Shown: positions 34,210 through 43,026 of the stretch, piece after piece
How the letters are laid out: the number at the start of each line of letters is the position of its first letter
How positions within the stretch are numbered: position 1 is the first letter of the stretch
From: Actinomycetospora chiangmaiensis DSM 45062
GTDB lineage: Bacteria; Actinomycetota; Actinomycetes; Mycobacteriales; Pseudonocardiaceae
Assembly: GCF_000379625.1 (NCBI RefSeq)
Contig: NZ_KB903218.1
Coordinates: 186,001 to 250,000, forward strand
Reading direction: 5' to 3'
DNA length: 64,000 nt
Made by a program: the position numbers and the translations under genes
The notes under the pieces: model-generated
What the model was told of the DNA's origin: nothing
What the model saw: only the letters and a program-made list of their open reading frames with translations
Database searches by the model: none

Positions 34210-34910
34210 CGGGCCTTCCCGCGCAGGTCATCCCGGTCTTCTCGGGCACCGAGTGCTCGCCGGACGACCCCCTGTGCTGGTCCTGGGTGACCGGGAACTG
34301 GAGCTCGGTGCTCGCCCCCGCGCTGGTCCAGCACGTGTACATCACGCTCATCGCAGTGGTCGCCGGTCTGGTGATCTCGCTGGCCGCCGCGCTGTTCGCG
34401 TTCTCCCGGGACTGGTTCGCCACCGGGTTCGGCGGCCTCTCCACGTTGCTCTACACGTTCCCGTCCCTGGCCTTCTTCATCGCCTTCGTCCCCATCACCG
34501 GGATCTCGCTGACGACGATCGAGATCGGCCTGACGAGCTACACGCTGCTCCTGCTGTTCCGCAACGCGCTCACCGGCCTGCGGACCGTGCCGCGCAACGC
34601 GATCGAGGCGGCCGAGGGCATGGGGCTCACCCCGGCCCAGATCCTCTTCCGCATCCGATTCCCGCTGGCCCTGCCGTCGATCATGGCCGGGGTCCGGGTG
34701 GCCACGGTCACCGTCATCTCGCTCGCCACCGTGGCGGCCGCGGTCGCCCCCCTCGGCCTCGGCAAACCGATCTTCGACGCCATCCACACGCTGTTCGACA
34801 CCGAACTGGTCGCGACCGGGATCCTGACGATCCTGCTCGCGCTCGTGGCCGACGCGGTCGTCCTCGGCATCCGCTGGGCGGTCACCCCGTGGTTGCGGGC
34901 CGCGCGATGA
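34206..34910 (+). CDS. osmoprotectant ABC importer permease 1
   Basis: 234 residues, about five to six membrane helices, with the permease-ATPase coupling motif EAAEGMGLTPAQILFRIRFPLALP. Begins with a GTG overlapping the ATPase stop. The N-terminal part (FSGTECSPDDPLCWSW) faces outside before the first helix. One of two permeases, as in OpuCB/OpuCD systems. Confidence 0.88.
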   Translation: MTGLPAQVIPVFSGTECSPDDPLCWSWVTGNWSSVLAPALVQHVYITLIAVVAGLVISLAAALFAFSRDWFATGFGGLSTLLYTFPSLAFFIAFVPITGISLTTIEIGLTSYTLLLLFRNALTGLRTVPRNAIEAAEGMGLTPAQILFRIRFPLALPSIMAGVRVATVTVISLATVAAAVAPLGLGKPIFDAIHTLFDTELVATGILTILLALVADAVVLGIRWAVTPWLRAAR

Positions 34911-34920
34911 GGAGCACCCG

Positions 34921-35601
34921 ATGAGCAGCTACTTCTCCTTCTTCGGCGAGAACGCGGGCCTGCTGCTGCAGATCACCCTCGGGCACATCCTCCTGTCGGT
35001 GGTGGCCGTGCTCGTGGCCGTCGTCCTGGCGCTGCCGCTCGGCGCCTGGATCGGACACCTGCACCGCTTCTCGTTCGCCGTCGTGACGGTGACGAACGTG
35101 TTCCGCTCCCTGCCCACGCTCGCGCTCGTCGCGATCGCGATCGCCTTCGTCGGGTTCGGCTTCACCAACATCCTCATCGCGCTCGTGGTCCTCGCCTTCC
35201 CCCTCGTGCTCACCAACACCTTCACCGCGGTGGAGGGGGTGGACCCGGGCACCGTCGAGGCCGCGCGGGGGATGGGCATGACCGGCCCGCAGATCCTCTT
35301 CCGCGTCGAGCTGCCCTCGTCGGTGCCGCTGATCATGACCGGCGTCCGCACCTCGTGGGTGTACGTCGTCGCGACCGCCTACCTCGCCGTGTTCGCGGGC
35401 CGGACGGACACGTTGGGCGACATCATCAACGACCAGGCGGGCTACGGCTACGCCGGCGTGATGGCCGCGGCGACCGTCTCGGTCGTGCTGGCCTTCGCCG
35501 GCGACTACCTGCTGGGCCTGATCGAGCGGGCCGTCACCCCGACCGGCCTGCGCCTGCTGGCGACCCAGGCCCGGGGCGTCCCGGCCCCGGTGCCCGCCTG
35601 A
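34921..35601 (+). CDS. osmoprotectant ABC importer permease 2
   Basis: 226 residues with about five to six helices and the coupling motif EAARGMGMTGPQILFRVELPSSVP. It starts 10 bases after permease 1 with GGAGCACCCG upstream. The near-identical motif to permease 1 indicates a heterodimeric channel. TAYLAVFAGRTDTLGDIIND is typical of OpuCD-like subunits. Confidence 0.88.
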   Translation: MSSYFSFFGENAGLLLQITLGHILLSVVAVLVAVVLALPLGAWIGHLHRFSFAVVTVTNVFRSLPTLALVAIAIAFVGFGFTNILIALVVLAFPLVLTNTFTAVEGVDPGTVEAARGMGMTGPQILFRVELPSSVPLIMTGVRTSWVYVVATAYLAVFAGRTDTLGDIINDQAGYGYAGVMAAATVSVVLAFAGDYLLGLIERAVTPTGLRLLATQARGVPAPVPA

Positions 35602-35675
35602 GCCCGGTCGGATCCAGCCTCCGCACGCCCCATCGACACCGCCGACCGTGGCGGGTACTGCAGAAGGAGACATCC

Positions 35676-36722
35676 ATGTCCACCACCACCGGCGGTCGCC
35701 TCGGGCGACTGTCCCTCGTCGGCGTCGCGGCCGCCGGGGCGCTCCTCCTCGCCGCCTGCGGCGGGGGAGGCAGCAGCTCGTCGGCCGCGCCGAGCACCGC
35801 CCCGAGCAGCGCGAACTCCAGCGTCCCCGCCGATGCCGTCTCGGTGACCGCGATGCCCGGGTCGATCCAGCTCCCCGCGGGCACGCCCGGCGCCGGGAAG
35901 CCCGCGATCGTCATCGGGGACAAGAACTTCCCCGAGGAGTTCGTGCTCGGCGAGCTCTACCGCCAGGCCCTGGCGGCCAAGGGCTACGCGGTCTCGATCA
36001 AGTCGAACATCGGCGGGTCGGAGCTCATCGACACGGCGCTGAGCTCGAACCAGATCCAGATGTACCCCGAGTACCTCGGCGAGATCGTCACCAGCGTCGC
36101 CAAGCAGACCAACCCCCCGACCAGCGCGTCCGGGACCTACCAGGCGGCCAAGCAGTTCGAGGAGTCGCAGCGGCAGTCCACGGTGCTGCTCCAGACGCCG
36201 TTCCAGGACACCGACACGGTGATCGTGCCGAACGCCTACGCCCAGCAGCACGGGCTGGCCGCGGTGGGTGACCTGAACAAGGTCGGGCCGGGCGGTGCCG
36301 GCGCCACCATCGCCGGGCCGGTCGAGTTCAAGACCCGCCAGACCGGCTTCCTCGGCATGCAGCAGCAGTACGGGCTGACCGGGATGGGCTACCTGCCCGT
36401 GCAGGCCGGCTCGCAGTACACGGCGATCGACCAGGGCACCGCCCAGGCCGCCGACGCCTTCAGCACGGACTACCAGCTGCTCTCGAACAAGTACACGGCG
36501 CTCGCCGACCCGAAGGGCATCTTCGGGTTCCAGTACGTGGCGCCGATCGTCAAGCAGTCGGTGGTCCAGTCCGAGGGGCCGGAGTTCACCCAGACCCTGA
36601 ACTGGGTCAGCTCGCTGCTCTCGACGCAGGCGATCCAGGCCCTGAACTCGGCGGTCCAGGGTCACGGCGCCCAGCCGGCCGACGTCGCCGGGCAGTTCCT
36701 CGCCGCCAACGGCCTGAAGTAG
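35676..36722 (+). CDS. osmoprotectant-binding lipoprotein (OpuCC/ProX type)
   Basis: 348 residues. Lipoprotein signal with lipobox LLAAC, then a Ser/Ala-rich linker (about 25-60) and an OpuAC/OsmF-type binding domain: IVIGDKNFPEEFVLGELYRQ, the IQMYPEYLGE segment and KYTALADPKGIFGFQYVAP. AAGGAGA lies before the ATG at 35676. Last gene of the IclR-importer operon; would deliver betaine, choline or a related quaternary amine. Confidence 0.9.
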   Translation: MSTTTGGRLGRLSLVGVAAAGALLLAACGGGGSSSSAAPSTAPSSANSSVPADAVSVTAMPGSIQLPAGTPGAGKPAIVIGDKNFPEEFVLGELYRQALAAKGYAVSIKSNIGGSELIDTALSSNQIQMYPEYLGEIVTSVAKQTNPPTSASGTYQAAKQFEESQRQSTVLLQTPFQDTDTVIVPNAYAQQHGLAAVGDLNKVGPGGAGATIAGPVEFKTRQTGFLGMQQQYGLTGMGYLPVQAGSQYTAIDQGTAQAADAFSTDYQLLSNKYTALADPKGIFGFQYVAPIVKQSVVQSEGPEFTQTLNWVSSLLSTQAIQALNSAVQGHGAQPADVAGQFLAANGLK

Positions 36723-36726
36723 GCGA

Positions 36727-36753
36727 GTCGGGGGCCGGGACCCGGCCCCCGAC
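36727..36753. terminator. bidirectional terminator hairpin
   Basis: GTCGGGGGCCGG, 3-base loop, CCGGCCCCCGAC: perfect 12-base stem between the importer operon and the convergent sigma gene, ending two bases before the sigma stop. Confidence 0.8.
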
Positions 36754-36754
36754 C

Positions 36755-37453
36755 TCAGCCGTCGACGAGGTCGCCGAGCGCGGTGTCGGCGTCGACGACC
36801 AGCGCGTCCAGCTCGGCGTCACCGGTCGGACCGGCGTCGGCAGGCCCGTTCGGGAAGCTGCGCCGCAGGGTGGCCAGGGCGCGATGCTGCGCGACCCGGA
36901 CGGCACCCGCCGTCGAACCGATCGCCGCCGCGGTCTCCTCGGCGGACAGCCCGAGGACGACGCGGAGGTGGAGCACCTCCCGTTGTCGGGCGGGGAGGGC
37001 GGCGACCACGCGCAGCAGGCCCGGCTCGCCGGCCCGGCGCACGGCCAGCGTCTCCGGTCCGTCGTCGGGATCGGCCCTGTCGTGCGTCACCTCGACCGGG
37101 ACGGGACGCCGTGCCGTGCCCCGGTGGGCGTCGGCGACCTTGTGGGTGGCGATGCCGAAGACGAAGGCGAGGAAGGGACGCCCCTGGTCGCGGTAGTCGG
37201 GCAGGGCGCGGAGCACGGCGAGACAGACCTCCTGGGCGACGTCGTCGGCCTCCCCGGCGGACGTCGCGGTGCGCCCCAGCCGCGACCGGCAGTAACGGAC
37301 GACGAGCGGGCGCACGACGCGCAACACCTGCTCGAGCGCGCCCCGGTCGCCGGTGCGGGCGCGGTCGACGAGACCGTCGAGGCGGGCGTCGGGACCCTCG
37401 TCGTGGGGGGCGACGCCCGAGAACAGGCGGGCGGCGGAGGGCTCAGCGCGCAT
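36755..37453 (-). CDS. sigma-70 family (ECF/SigD-like) RNA polymerase sigma factor
   Basis: 232 residues. Region 2 (AGEADDVAQEVCLAVLRALP and the FLAFVFGIATHKVADAHR helix) and region 4 (LPARQREVLHLRVVLGLSAEETAAAIGST) are intact, with a short acidic tail. It would direct RNA polymerase to a small promoter set. The ATG at 37453 overlaps by 11 bases the end of a second sigma-like gene. No anti-sigma gene is adjacent downstream. Confidence 0.86.
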   Translation of the reverse strand: MRAEPSAARLFSGVAPHDEGPDARLDGLVDRARTGDRGALEQVLRVVRPLVVRYCRSRLGRTATSAGEADDVAQEVCLAVLRALPDYRDQGRPFLAFVFGIATHKVADAHRGTARRPVPVEVTHDRADPDDGPETLAVRRAGEPGLLRVVAALPARQREVLHLRVVLGLSAEETAAAIGSTAGAVRVAQHRALATLRRSFPNGPADAGPTGDAELDALVVDADTALGDLVDG

Positions 37454-38000
37454 CGTCGTCCTCCCGCGGCGGCAACCCGAGGTCCTTGCGCAGGAGGCGG
37501 TTGGCCCGGGCGATGCCATTGCGCACCGTCCCGATGCCGGTGGCCATCTCCCGCGCGATCTGCTCGAGACCGATCTCCTGCGTCCGGTACATCATGATCC
37601 GCTTCTCCTCCTCGGGCAGCCGCGCGACAGCGCGGTGGAACTCCAGCCGGCGCTCGCGGCGCACCACCTCCGACGCCGGGTCGGCCCCCCACTGCCCTGC
37701 GGGTACCTCCCGGTCGAGCGCCGTCGACCCGTCGTCGGGGAACTCGTGGCGGCGCCACGAGGACGTGCGCTCGCCGTGCGCCTTCCGGACCATGACGATC
37801 GCGGCGAACCGCAACCGCACACCGTCCTCGGGGACGATCTGCGGCCACTTGCGCCACAGGACCTCGAGCGCGTGGGAGAACAGCGTGGCCGGGTCGGTGC
37901 CGTTCTGGATGGCGACCTTCCAGGCCCGGCGCTGCAGGTCCTGGTGACCACGACGGACGAAGGCGTCGAAGTCGTCGTCCTGCGGGGTGCGGCCGGTCAC
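37443..38000 (-). CDS. second sigma-70-like factor
   Basis: 185 residues. Region 2 is weak but present (DPATLFSHALEVLWRKWPQI, RFAAIVMVRKAHGER) and region 4 is clear (ARLPEEEKRIMMYRTQEIGL, then IAREMATGIGTVRNGIARAN). It overlaps the downstream sigma gene by 11 bases, so the two are made together. It may be a true ECF factor or a co-regulator of its partner. Confidence 0.72.
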   Translation of the reverse strand: MTGRTPQDDDFDAFVRRGHQDLQRRAWKVAIQNGTDPATLFSHALEVLWRKWPQIVPEDGVRLRFAAIVMVRKAHGERTSSWRRHEFPDDGSTALDREVPAGQWGADPASEVVRRERRLEFHRAVARLPEEEKRIMMYRTQEIGLEQIAREMATGIGTVRNGIARANRLLRKDLGLPPREDDDAR

Positions 38001-38177
38001 CGCTCGCCCGGGAAGGGCGTGGCGCCCCTCCGGCCCGGCGGGTCCGTCCGGCGGTGCTCGTGCATGTGGGCCTCCCCGATGGCCTCGTCGACCGTGTCAC
38101 CCGGGAAGGGGCGTCCGAGACCGTCCCGTCACACTTTCGTGACCGAACCACCCGGACGGAGCAGCACCAGCTGCCGG

Positions 38178-40697
38178 TCAGCGGGGGTGGACCGGTTCCG
38201 CGTCGGGCCGGCGGTGGGCGGAGCGGCCCTCGGGGGCGCCGCTGACCAGGTCGGCCACCGTGCGCCGACGCGGGGAGGCTCCGTCGTGACGGGAGGGTCC
38301 CGACGTCGGGTGCGCCCGGCTCGCGGGGGTCGGTCCCGACGCCGGGTCGCGCGGCCCGGGCACGGCGGGCGCGTGAGGGGGCGTGGGAACGGGCGGCGGT
38401 GTGGGGCGCGGGACGGGTCCGTTCGGCACGAACGGGTCGTCGGTGCCGATGGAGCGTGATGAACGGCCCGGTCGTCCGGGCGCCGCCGCAGGTCCGGGCG
38501 CCGGCGCGGTTCCGAGCGCCGGCGTGGGTGACGGCGTGGGTCCAGGTGACGGTGTGGCGACGGGTGAGGGCGCGCGTCCGCGTGAGGGCGCGGGTGCCGG
38601 CGTCGTCCGGCCCGGCCGTGGTCCCGACGCAGCCGGCGCGACGGTGCGCGATCCCCGGTCAGCGGGCGCGCGCCGTGACGCCGTGCCGCCACGGACGTGC
38701 AGGGGCGTCGGGCGGGTGGTGGCGGAGATCGCGGCGTCGGCGGCCGCGAGCGCGAGCAGGCGGAGCGGGTTGGTCACCACCGCGTCGACGAGGGCCGGTA
38801 CGGGCTGCGGGCGCCGCGGGGGCACCGGCCGGGCCGGGCGGGCGGGCGCGACCGGCACCGGCTCGACGTCGCGACGGTCGCCCTGCTGCGCGGCCCAGAG
38901 GTCGGCGTAGACCCCGGGCCGGGCGAGCAGGTCGGCGTGGCGGCCCTGCTGCACGATGCTGCCGGCGTCGAGGACGACGACGAGGTCGGCGTCGCGGGCG
39001 GGCGTGAGGTCGTGGCTGACGACGATCGTGGTGCGCCCGCCGGACAGGCGGCGCAGCGGGTCGAGGACGGCGCGAGCGGTGGGCGCGTCCAGACCGGTGG
39101 TGGGCTCGTCGAGGACCAGCACCGGGGAGGTGCGCAGCAGGGCACGGGCGATCGCGAGCCGCTGGCGCTGGCCGCCGGAGAGTACGGCGCCGTCCTCGCC
39201 GACGAGGGTGTCGAAGCCGTTCGGGAGCTCGCGGACGAAGTCGAGCGCCCCGGCGTCACGGGCTGCCGCCTCGATCTCGGCGTCGGTGGCGTCGGGGCGG
39301 GAGTACGCGATGTTCTCCCGCACCGTGAGGTCGAACAGCATGGGCTTCTGCGGGAGCAGCGTGACAGCGCCGCGGACGGCGGCGAGGGTCCGGTCCCGCA
39401 CGTCGACGCCGTCGAGCAGGATCGCGCCGGACTGCACGTCGACGAAGCGCAGCAGCAGGCGGGTGAGCGTCGACTTCCCGGCGCCGCTCGGGCCCGTGAC
39501 CAGCACGAACTGTCCGGGCCGCACGTCGAGCGACACGCCGCCGAGCCCGGCGGACTCGGTGCCCGGGTACACGTAGCGGACGTCGCGGAGCTCCACCCGG
39601 CCGGTGCGCACGGGGGAGCCGAGGGCGTCCGGGACGTCGATGACGTCGGGCTCGGCGTCGAGGATCTCGAGCAGCCGCTCGCAGGACGCCGACGCCGCCG
39701 TGATCGTGAGGTTGAGCGACCCGAGCTGGGAGAGCGGCGGGTAGAGGTAGCCGAGGTAGGCGGCGAAGCCGAACAGGCCGCCGACGGTCAGCTCGCCCGC
39801 CGCGATGAACGCCGCGCCCGCGATCAGCACCGCGAGCAGCGCGCCGCTCTGGATGATCGTCGAGATCGGCGCGTAGATCATCTGCAGCCGGCTCTCGCGG
39901 GCCCGAGCGCGCCACCAGACCTCGGCGTGGTGGTCGAGGCGGGCGCTCTCGACGCTCTCGGTGCCGTAGGACTGGACGATCGGGAGGTTCTGCAGCGACT
40001 GCTGGATGGACGTCCCGACCTCGCCCGCGGCGGCCCGTTCCACGCGCGCCGCCGTGCGCGTGAACCGCCCGGTGATGCGGCTGGTGAGCCACATGAGCGG
40101 GGCGAGCGCGACCACGATCAGGGCGAGCTGCCACTGCACGAGCACGGCCGCGGCGGCGTAGGCGATCGCGGTGCCGACCGCGATGAGCGTCGTGACGATC
40201 CCGGAGGAGGCGAGCGCCTCGACCCCGTCGATGTCGGTGGAGAGCCGCGAGATCAGGTCGCCGGTGGCGTGGCGGGAGAAGAAGGAGGGGCCGAGCCGCT
40301 GGAGGTGCTCGAACACGTCGTGGCGGAGCCGGAACACGAATCGTTCCGCGGCGCCGACCATGAGCCAGCCGCCGGTCACCGACAGCACGCCGCCCAGCGC
40401 GGTCAGCGCCATCCACTCGATCGCGGAGGGCCACACCGCGGCCATGGACCGCGCGACGGTGGCGCCGTCGACGATGCGGGCGAACATCGTCACCACGTAG
40501 GTGTCGCAGGCCGTCGAGGCGGCCATGAAGAAGAAGGCGAGGACGAGCTTGGTGCGGTCGCCGTGGGTGTGGCGCCCGAACCGCCGGACGATCGCCCGCA
40601 GGGTGAGCGGGGGAGCGGCGAGGTCCGGTCCGTCGTCCGCCACGCCGTCGCCCGTCACCCCGGAGTCCGCCGTCGTCGTCGGCGAGTGCGCGCCCAC
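38178..40697 (-). CDS. ABC exporter (fused membrane and ATPase domains) with long Pro-rich tail
   Basis: 839 residues. A six-helix type IV exporter membrane domain (about 50-330) is followed by a complete ATPase: Walker A GPSGAGKST (402-410), Q-loop LLPQKP, signature LSGGQRQR (507-514), Walker B VLVLDEP (526-532) and His562. A cytoplasmic tail of about 230 residues (from 611) is mostly Pro, Arg, Ser and Thr and ends SAHRRPDAEPVHPR. There is no C39 peptidase domain. The GTG at 40697 follows GGGAGGAG. The small Cys/His peptide gene lies 118 bases upstream on the same strand. Confidence 0.9.
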   Translation of the reverse strand: MGAHSPTTTADSGVTGDGVADDGPDLAAPPLTLRAIVRRFGRHTHGDRTKLVLAFFFMAASTACDTYVVTMFARIVDGATVARSMAAVWPSAIEWMALTALGGVLSVTGGWLMVGAAERFVFRLRHDVFEHLQRLGPSFFSRHATGDLISRLSTDIDGVEALASSGIVTTLIAVGTAIAYAAAAVLVQWQLALIVVALAPLMWLTSRITGRFTRTAARVERAAAGEVGTSIQQSLQNLPIVQSYGTESVESARLDHHAEVWWRARARESRLQMIYAPISTIIQSGALLAVLIAGAAFIAAGELTVGGLFGFAAYLGYLYPPLSQLGSLNLTITAASASCERLLEILDAEPDVIDVPDALGSPVRTGRVELRDVRYVYPGTESAGLGGVSLDVRPGQFVLVTGPSGAGKSTLTRLLLRFVDVQSGAILLDGVDVRDRTLAAVRGAVTLLPQKPMLFDLTVRENIAYSRPDATDAEIEAAARDAGALDFVRELPNGFDTLVGEDGAVLSGGQRQRLAIARALLRTSPVLVLDEPTTGLDAPTARAVLDPLRRLSGGRTTIVVSHDLTPARDADLVVVLDAGSIVQQGRHADLLARPGVYADLWAAQQGDRRDVEPVPVAPARPARPVPPRRPQPVPALVDAVVTNPLRLLALAAADAAISATTRPTPLHVRGGTASRRAPADRGSRTVAPAASGPRPGRTTPAPAPSRGRAPSPVATPSPGPTPSPTPALGTAPAPGPAAAPGRPGRSSRSIGTDDPFVPNGPVPRPTPPPVPTPPHAPAVPGPRDPASGPTPASRAHPTSGPSRHDGASPRRRTVADLVSGAPEGRSAHRRPDAEPVHPR

Positions 40698-40724
40698 GGT
40701 CTCCTCCCGTCCCGCTCGGCAGAA

Positions 40725-40797
40725 CGGCCGGGGACCTCCCCCAGGAGGTCACCGGCCGGACCGTCGTCGTCACGCGGGCCCGTGGTCCGGGCCCGCG
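40725..40797. terminator. two hairpins between peptide gene and exporter (attenuator-like)
   Basis: First stem: arms 40725-40739 and 40744-40758, 14 of 15 pairs. Second: CGCGGGCCCG, TGGTC, CGGGCCCGCG at 40773-40797, a perfect 10-base stem. They fill the 118-base gap and could stop part of the transcription after the peptide, giving much peptide and little exporter. That use is inferred. Confidence 0.6.
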
Positions 40798-40815
40798 CCG
40801 CTCACACGGACTGCG

Positions 40816-40956
40816 TCAGTCGTCGCAGCAGTGCTTCGGCTTGCACTCGCGCTTCGGCTCACAGTGCTGCGGCTTGCACTCGTGGCAGTGGCAGTGCTTG
40901 TGGTGGTGGTGCTTGTGCTTTGGGGGAGCGCAGCCATCCAGCAGGGAGAAGCCCAC
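40816..40956 (-). CDS. 46-residue Cys/His-rich peptide
   Basis: Starts at GTG 40956 (MGFSLLDGCAPPKHKHHHHK) preceded by GAGAGGATCGATC, and ends KPKHCCDD. It has 8 Cys (9, 22, 24, 27, 32, 38, 43, 44), 10 His and 8 Lys in 46 residues, including HCHCHEC and two CKP-like steps. This suggests a metallothionein-like metal binder or a precursor/bacteriocin-like peptide. It is too short for usual gene calls. It precedes the ABC exporter, which may carry it or its metal. I do not recognise a named family. Confidence 0.75.
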   Translation of the reverse strand: MGFSLLDGCAPPKHKHHHHKHCHCHECKPQHCEPKRECKPKHCCDD

Positions 40957-41159
40957 GATCGATCCTCTCGGGGGAAGGAACCATCCCTCGCCGGTCGGCG
41001 AGGCCTGGTCACGATCGGGTCACGACTTAAGGATTTGCTGTGAGCCAGCTGTCACCCGATCGAGTGATGCGCACATGTCTGTGAATGCATCAATCCTCCG
41101 GTCAAGGGACCGGCCCCGAAACCAAAGACCCGTCAAGGGCGGACCTTCTCAGAATCCAC

Positions 41160-42389
41160 TCAGGACGTTCCTGTCAAGGCGGGGCGACGACGGCGGGAGC
41201 GCACCACGGTGAGCGCCCCGGCGGCCGCCCCGAGGACCACCACGACGGCGCCGTAGGTCTCCGCGGCGGTGGCCAGACCGACGATGCCGCTGCCGACTCC
41301 CGCGAGGACGGCGGGCACGGAGAACGCGGTGTAGGAGATGACGTAGAAGGTCGCGAACAGCTCGCCGCGTTCGTGGGGTTCCGCGATCTCGGCGAAGACC
41401 CCGAAGCAGGCGAGGGCGGCCGCGCCGAACCCGACCCCGGCGATCACGGTGCCGAGCCCGGCGACGAGCACCGAGGCCAGGGCCATCCCGAGCAGTGTCA
41501 CCAGGGTGCCGACCGCGAGCAGCCCGGAGGCCGGGGCGACGAGGGAGCGCATGGGTCGGGTGCGCAGCAGGTAGGACGCCACCGCGCCCGTGCCGCACAG
41601 CAGCGTGACCACGAGGCCGCCGACGAGCCGGGACTGCACCCCGAGCAGCGTCGCCGCGATCGACGGCCCGAGCGACAGGTAGAGCCCGCCCAGCGCCCAG
41701 CTCGTGACCAGGACCGGGGTCAGGGCCAGCACCTCGCCTCGCAGGCGCGGCGCGACGCCGACCCGGGGGATCAGGGACGCCCAGCCCCCGGGCCGTCGCG
41801 TCGCGGTCTCCGGGAGCACGGCCACGATCAGCGCGGAGCCGGCGAGGAGGACCAGGAGCACGATCCAGACGAGGCGGGTCGGGGCCGGGGCGAGCTGGAC
41901 GAGCGCGCCGGCGCCGACGGCGCCCGCCGCCAGCCCGGCGAGGGTGCCGACCCCGGTGACCATGCCGGCCCGGTGCGGCGCCTCGCGGGGGGCGAGGTCG
42001 ACCATCGTGGCGCCCAGGGTGGTGATGGCGGCGCCGGTCGCGATGCCCTGCAGGAACCGGGCCACGAGCAGCGCCGGGACCCCACCCGCCGTCAGGAAGA
42101 CGACGAAGGCGACGGCCTCCAGGGCGATCGCCCCCGCGAGGACCGGGCGGCGGCCGACGTGGTCGGACAGCGCGCCCACGACGAGGAGCGCCCCCAGCAG
42201 GCCGACGACGTAGACCGCGAAGACGACGGTCAGCGTCGCGGCCGAGAAGCCGAAGAGCTGCTGGTAGACGGGGTACAGCGGGCTCGGCACGCTCGAGGCG
42301 GCCGGGAAGAGCACGACGATGCCGCCGACGGCCGCGAAGAGCCGGGCGCGGGTCCGATCCTCGGGACGCACAGATCGCTGCGTTTGCAC
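41160..42389 (-). CDS. MFS transporter (drug-efflux type)
   Basis: 409 residues with about twelve membrane helices and the MFS loop motif GALSDHVGRRPVLAG between helices 2 and 3. Typical of 12-helix efflux proteins such as Bcr/CflA or the YcaD-like group. Divergent from a TetR gene, so the efflux pump is its probable target. A GTG at 42371 is a possible alternative start that would leave the first operator copy outside the coding region. Confidence 0.87.
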   Translation of the reverse strand: MQTQRSVRPEDRTRARLFAAVGGIVVLFPAASSVPSPLYPVYQQLFGFSAATLTVVFAVYVVGLLGALLVVGALSDHVGRRPVLAGAIALEAVAFVVFLTAGGVPALLVARFLQGIATGAAITTLGATMVDLAPREAPHRAGMVTGVGTLAGLAAGAVGAGALVQLAPAPTRLVWIVLLVLLAGSALIVAVLPETATRRPGGWASLIPRVGVAPRLRGEVLALTPVLVTSWALGGLYLSLGPSIAATLLGVQSRLVGGLVVTLLCGTGAVASYLLRTRPMRSLVAPASGLLAVGTLVTLLGMALASVLVAGLGTVIAGVGFGAAALACFGVFAEIAEPHERGELFATFYVISYTAFSVPAVLAGVGSGIVGLATAAETYGAVVVVLGAAAGALTVVRSRRRRPALTGTS

Positions 42390-42430
42390 GTCGGCGACGC
42401 TAGCACGTGTCGAGCAAAGATCGCTGCGTT
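42372..42430. promoter_or_regulatory. direct-repeat operator candidate for the TetR/MFS pair
   Basis: AGATCGCTGCGTT occurs twice, at 42372-42384 and 42418-42430, 46 bases apart in the divergent region. The first copy is inside the MFS gene if the 42389 start is used. A 13-base exact match at this position suggests regulator binding. Confidence 0.6.
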
Positions 42431-42441
42431 AGGATCGGGAT

Positions 42442-43026
42442 GTGAGCGAGACCAGCGGTTCCCGGCCGGGTGGCCGGTCGGCCCGGGTGCGGGCGGCGGT
42501 GCATCGTGCGGTGGCCAACCTCGTCGCGGAGGGCGTGCGCACGGAGGACCTGACGATCCCGGTGATCGCCGCGCGGGCCGGCGTGCACGCGACGACGGTG
42601 TACCGGCGGTGGGGCTCGGTCGCCGAGCTCCTCACCTCCGTGGCCGAGCACCGCTTCACCGGGGACGTCGTCGTCCCCGACACCGGCAGCCTCGGCGCCG
42701 ACCTCGAGCGGTGGGCGACCGACGTCGCCCGGGACCTCGCCGACCCGGACTCCCTCGCCCTCATGCGCGCCTCCATCGGCGCCGGCGAGACCGCCGCGTG
42801 CGCCTGCACCGCCGACCGCCGCGCCCAGATCACGGCGATCCTCGAGCGCGAGACCGCGCGCGGGGGAGAGGTGCCGGAGGTCGACGCCGTGGTCGACGGT
42901 CTGCTGTCGCCGCTGTACTACGCCGCGCTGTTCGTCCCCGCGCAGCAGCGAGGGCCCGCACCCGGGGATCGGGTACGGGCCCTCGTCGGGAAGCTCCTGG
43001 GCGGAGCTCAGGCACTCACGCCGTAG
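42442..43026 (+). CDS. TetR-family regulator
   Basis: 194 residues from GTG. The DNA-binding domain has LTIPVIAARAGVHATTVYRRW at about 43-63. The C-terminal domain resembles the TetR_C_16-like group (NLVAEG at the start, LYYAALF near the end). Divergent from the MFS pump, with direct repeats between, so it most likely represses the pump. It overlaps the end of alkB by 19 bases tail to tail. Confidence 0.9.
   Translation: MSETSGSRPGGRSARVRAAVHRAVANLVAEGVRTEDLTIPVIAARAGVHATTVYRRWGSVAELLTSVAEHRFTGDVVVPDTGSLGADLERWATDVARDLADPDSLALMRASIGAGETAACACTADRRAQITAILERETARGGEVPEVDAVVDGLLSPLYYAALFVPAQQRGPAPGDRVRALVGKLLGGAQALTP

Noticed and set aside
40816-40956. peptide as a chance His run
   Set aside because: Considered, but 8 Cys plus 10 His with a good ribosome-binding site and position before an exporter is unlikely by chance; kept as a CDS with moderate confidence.
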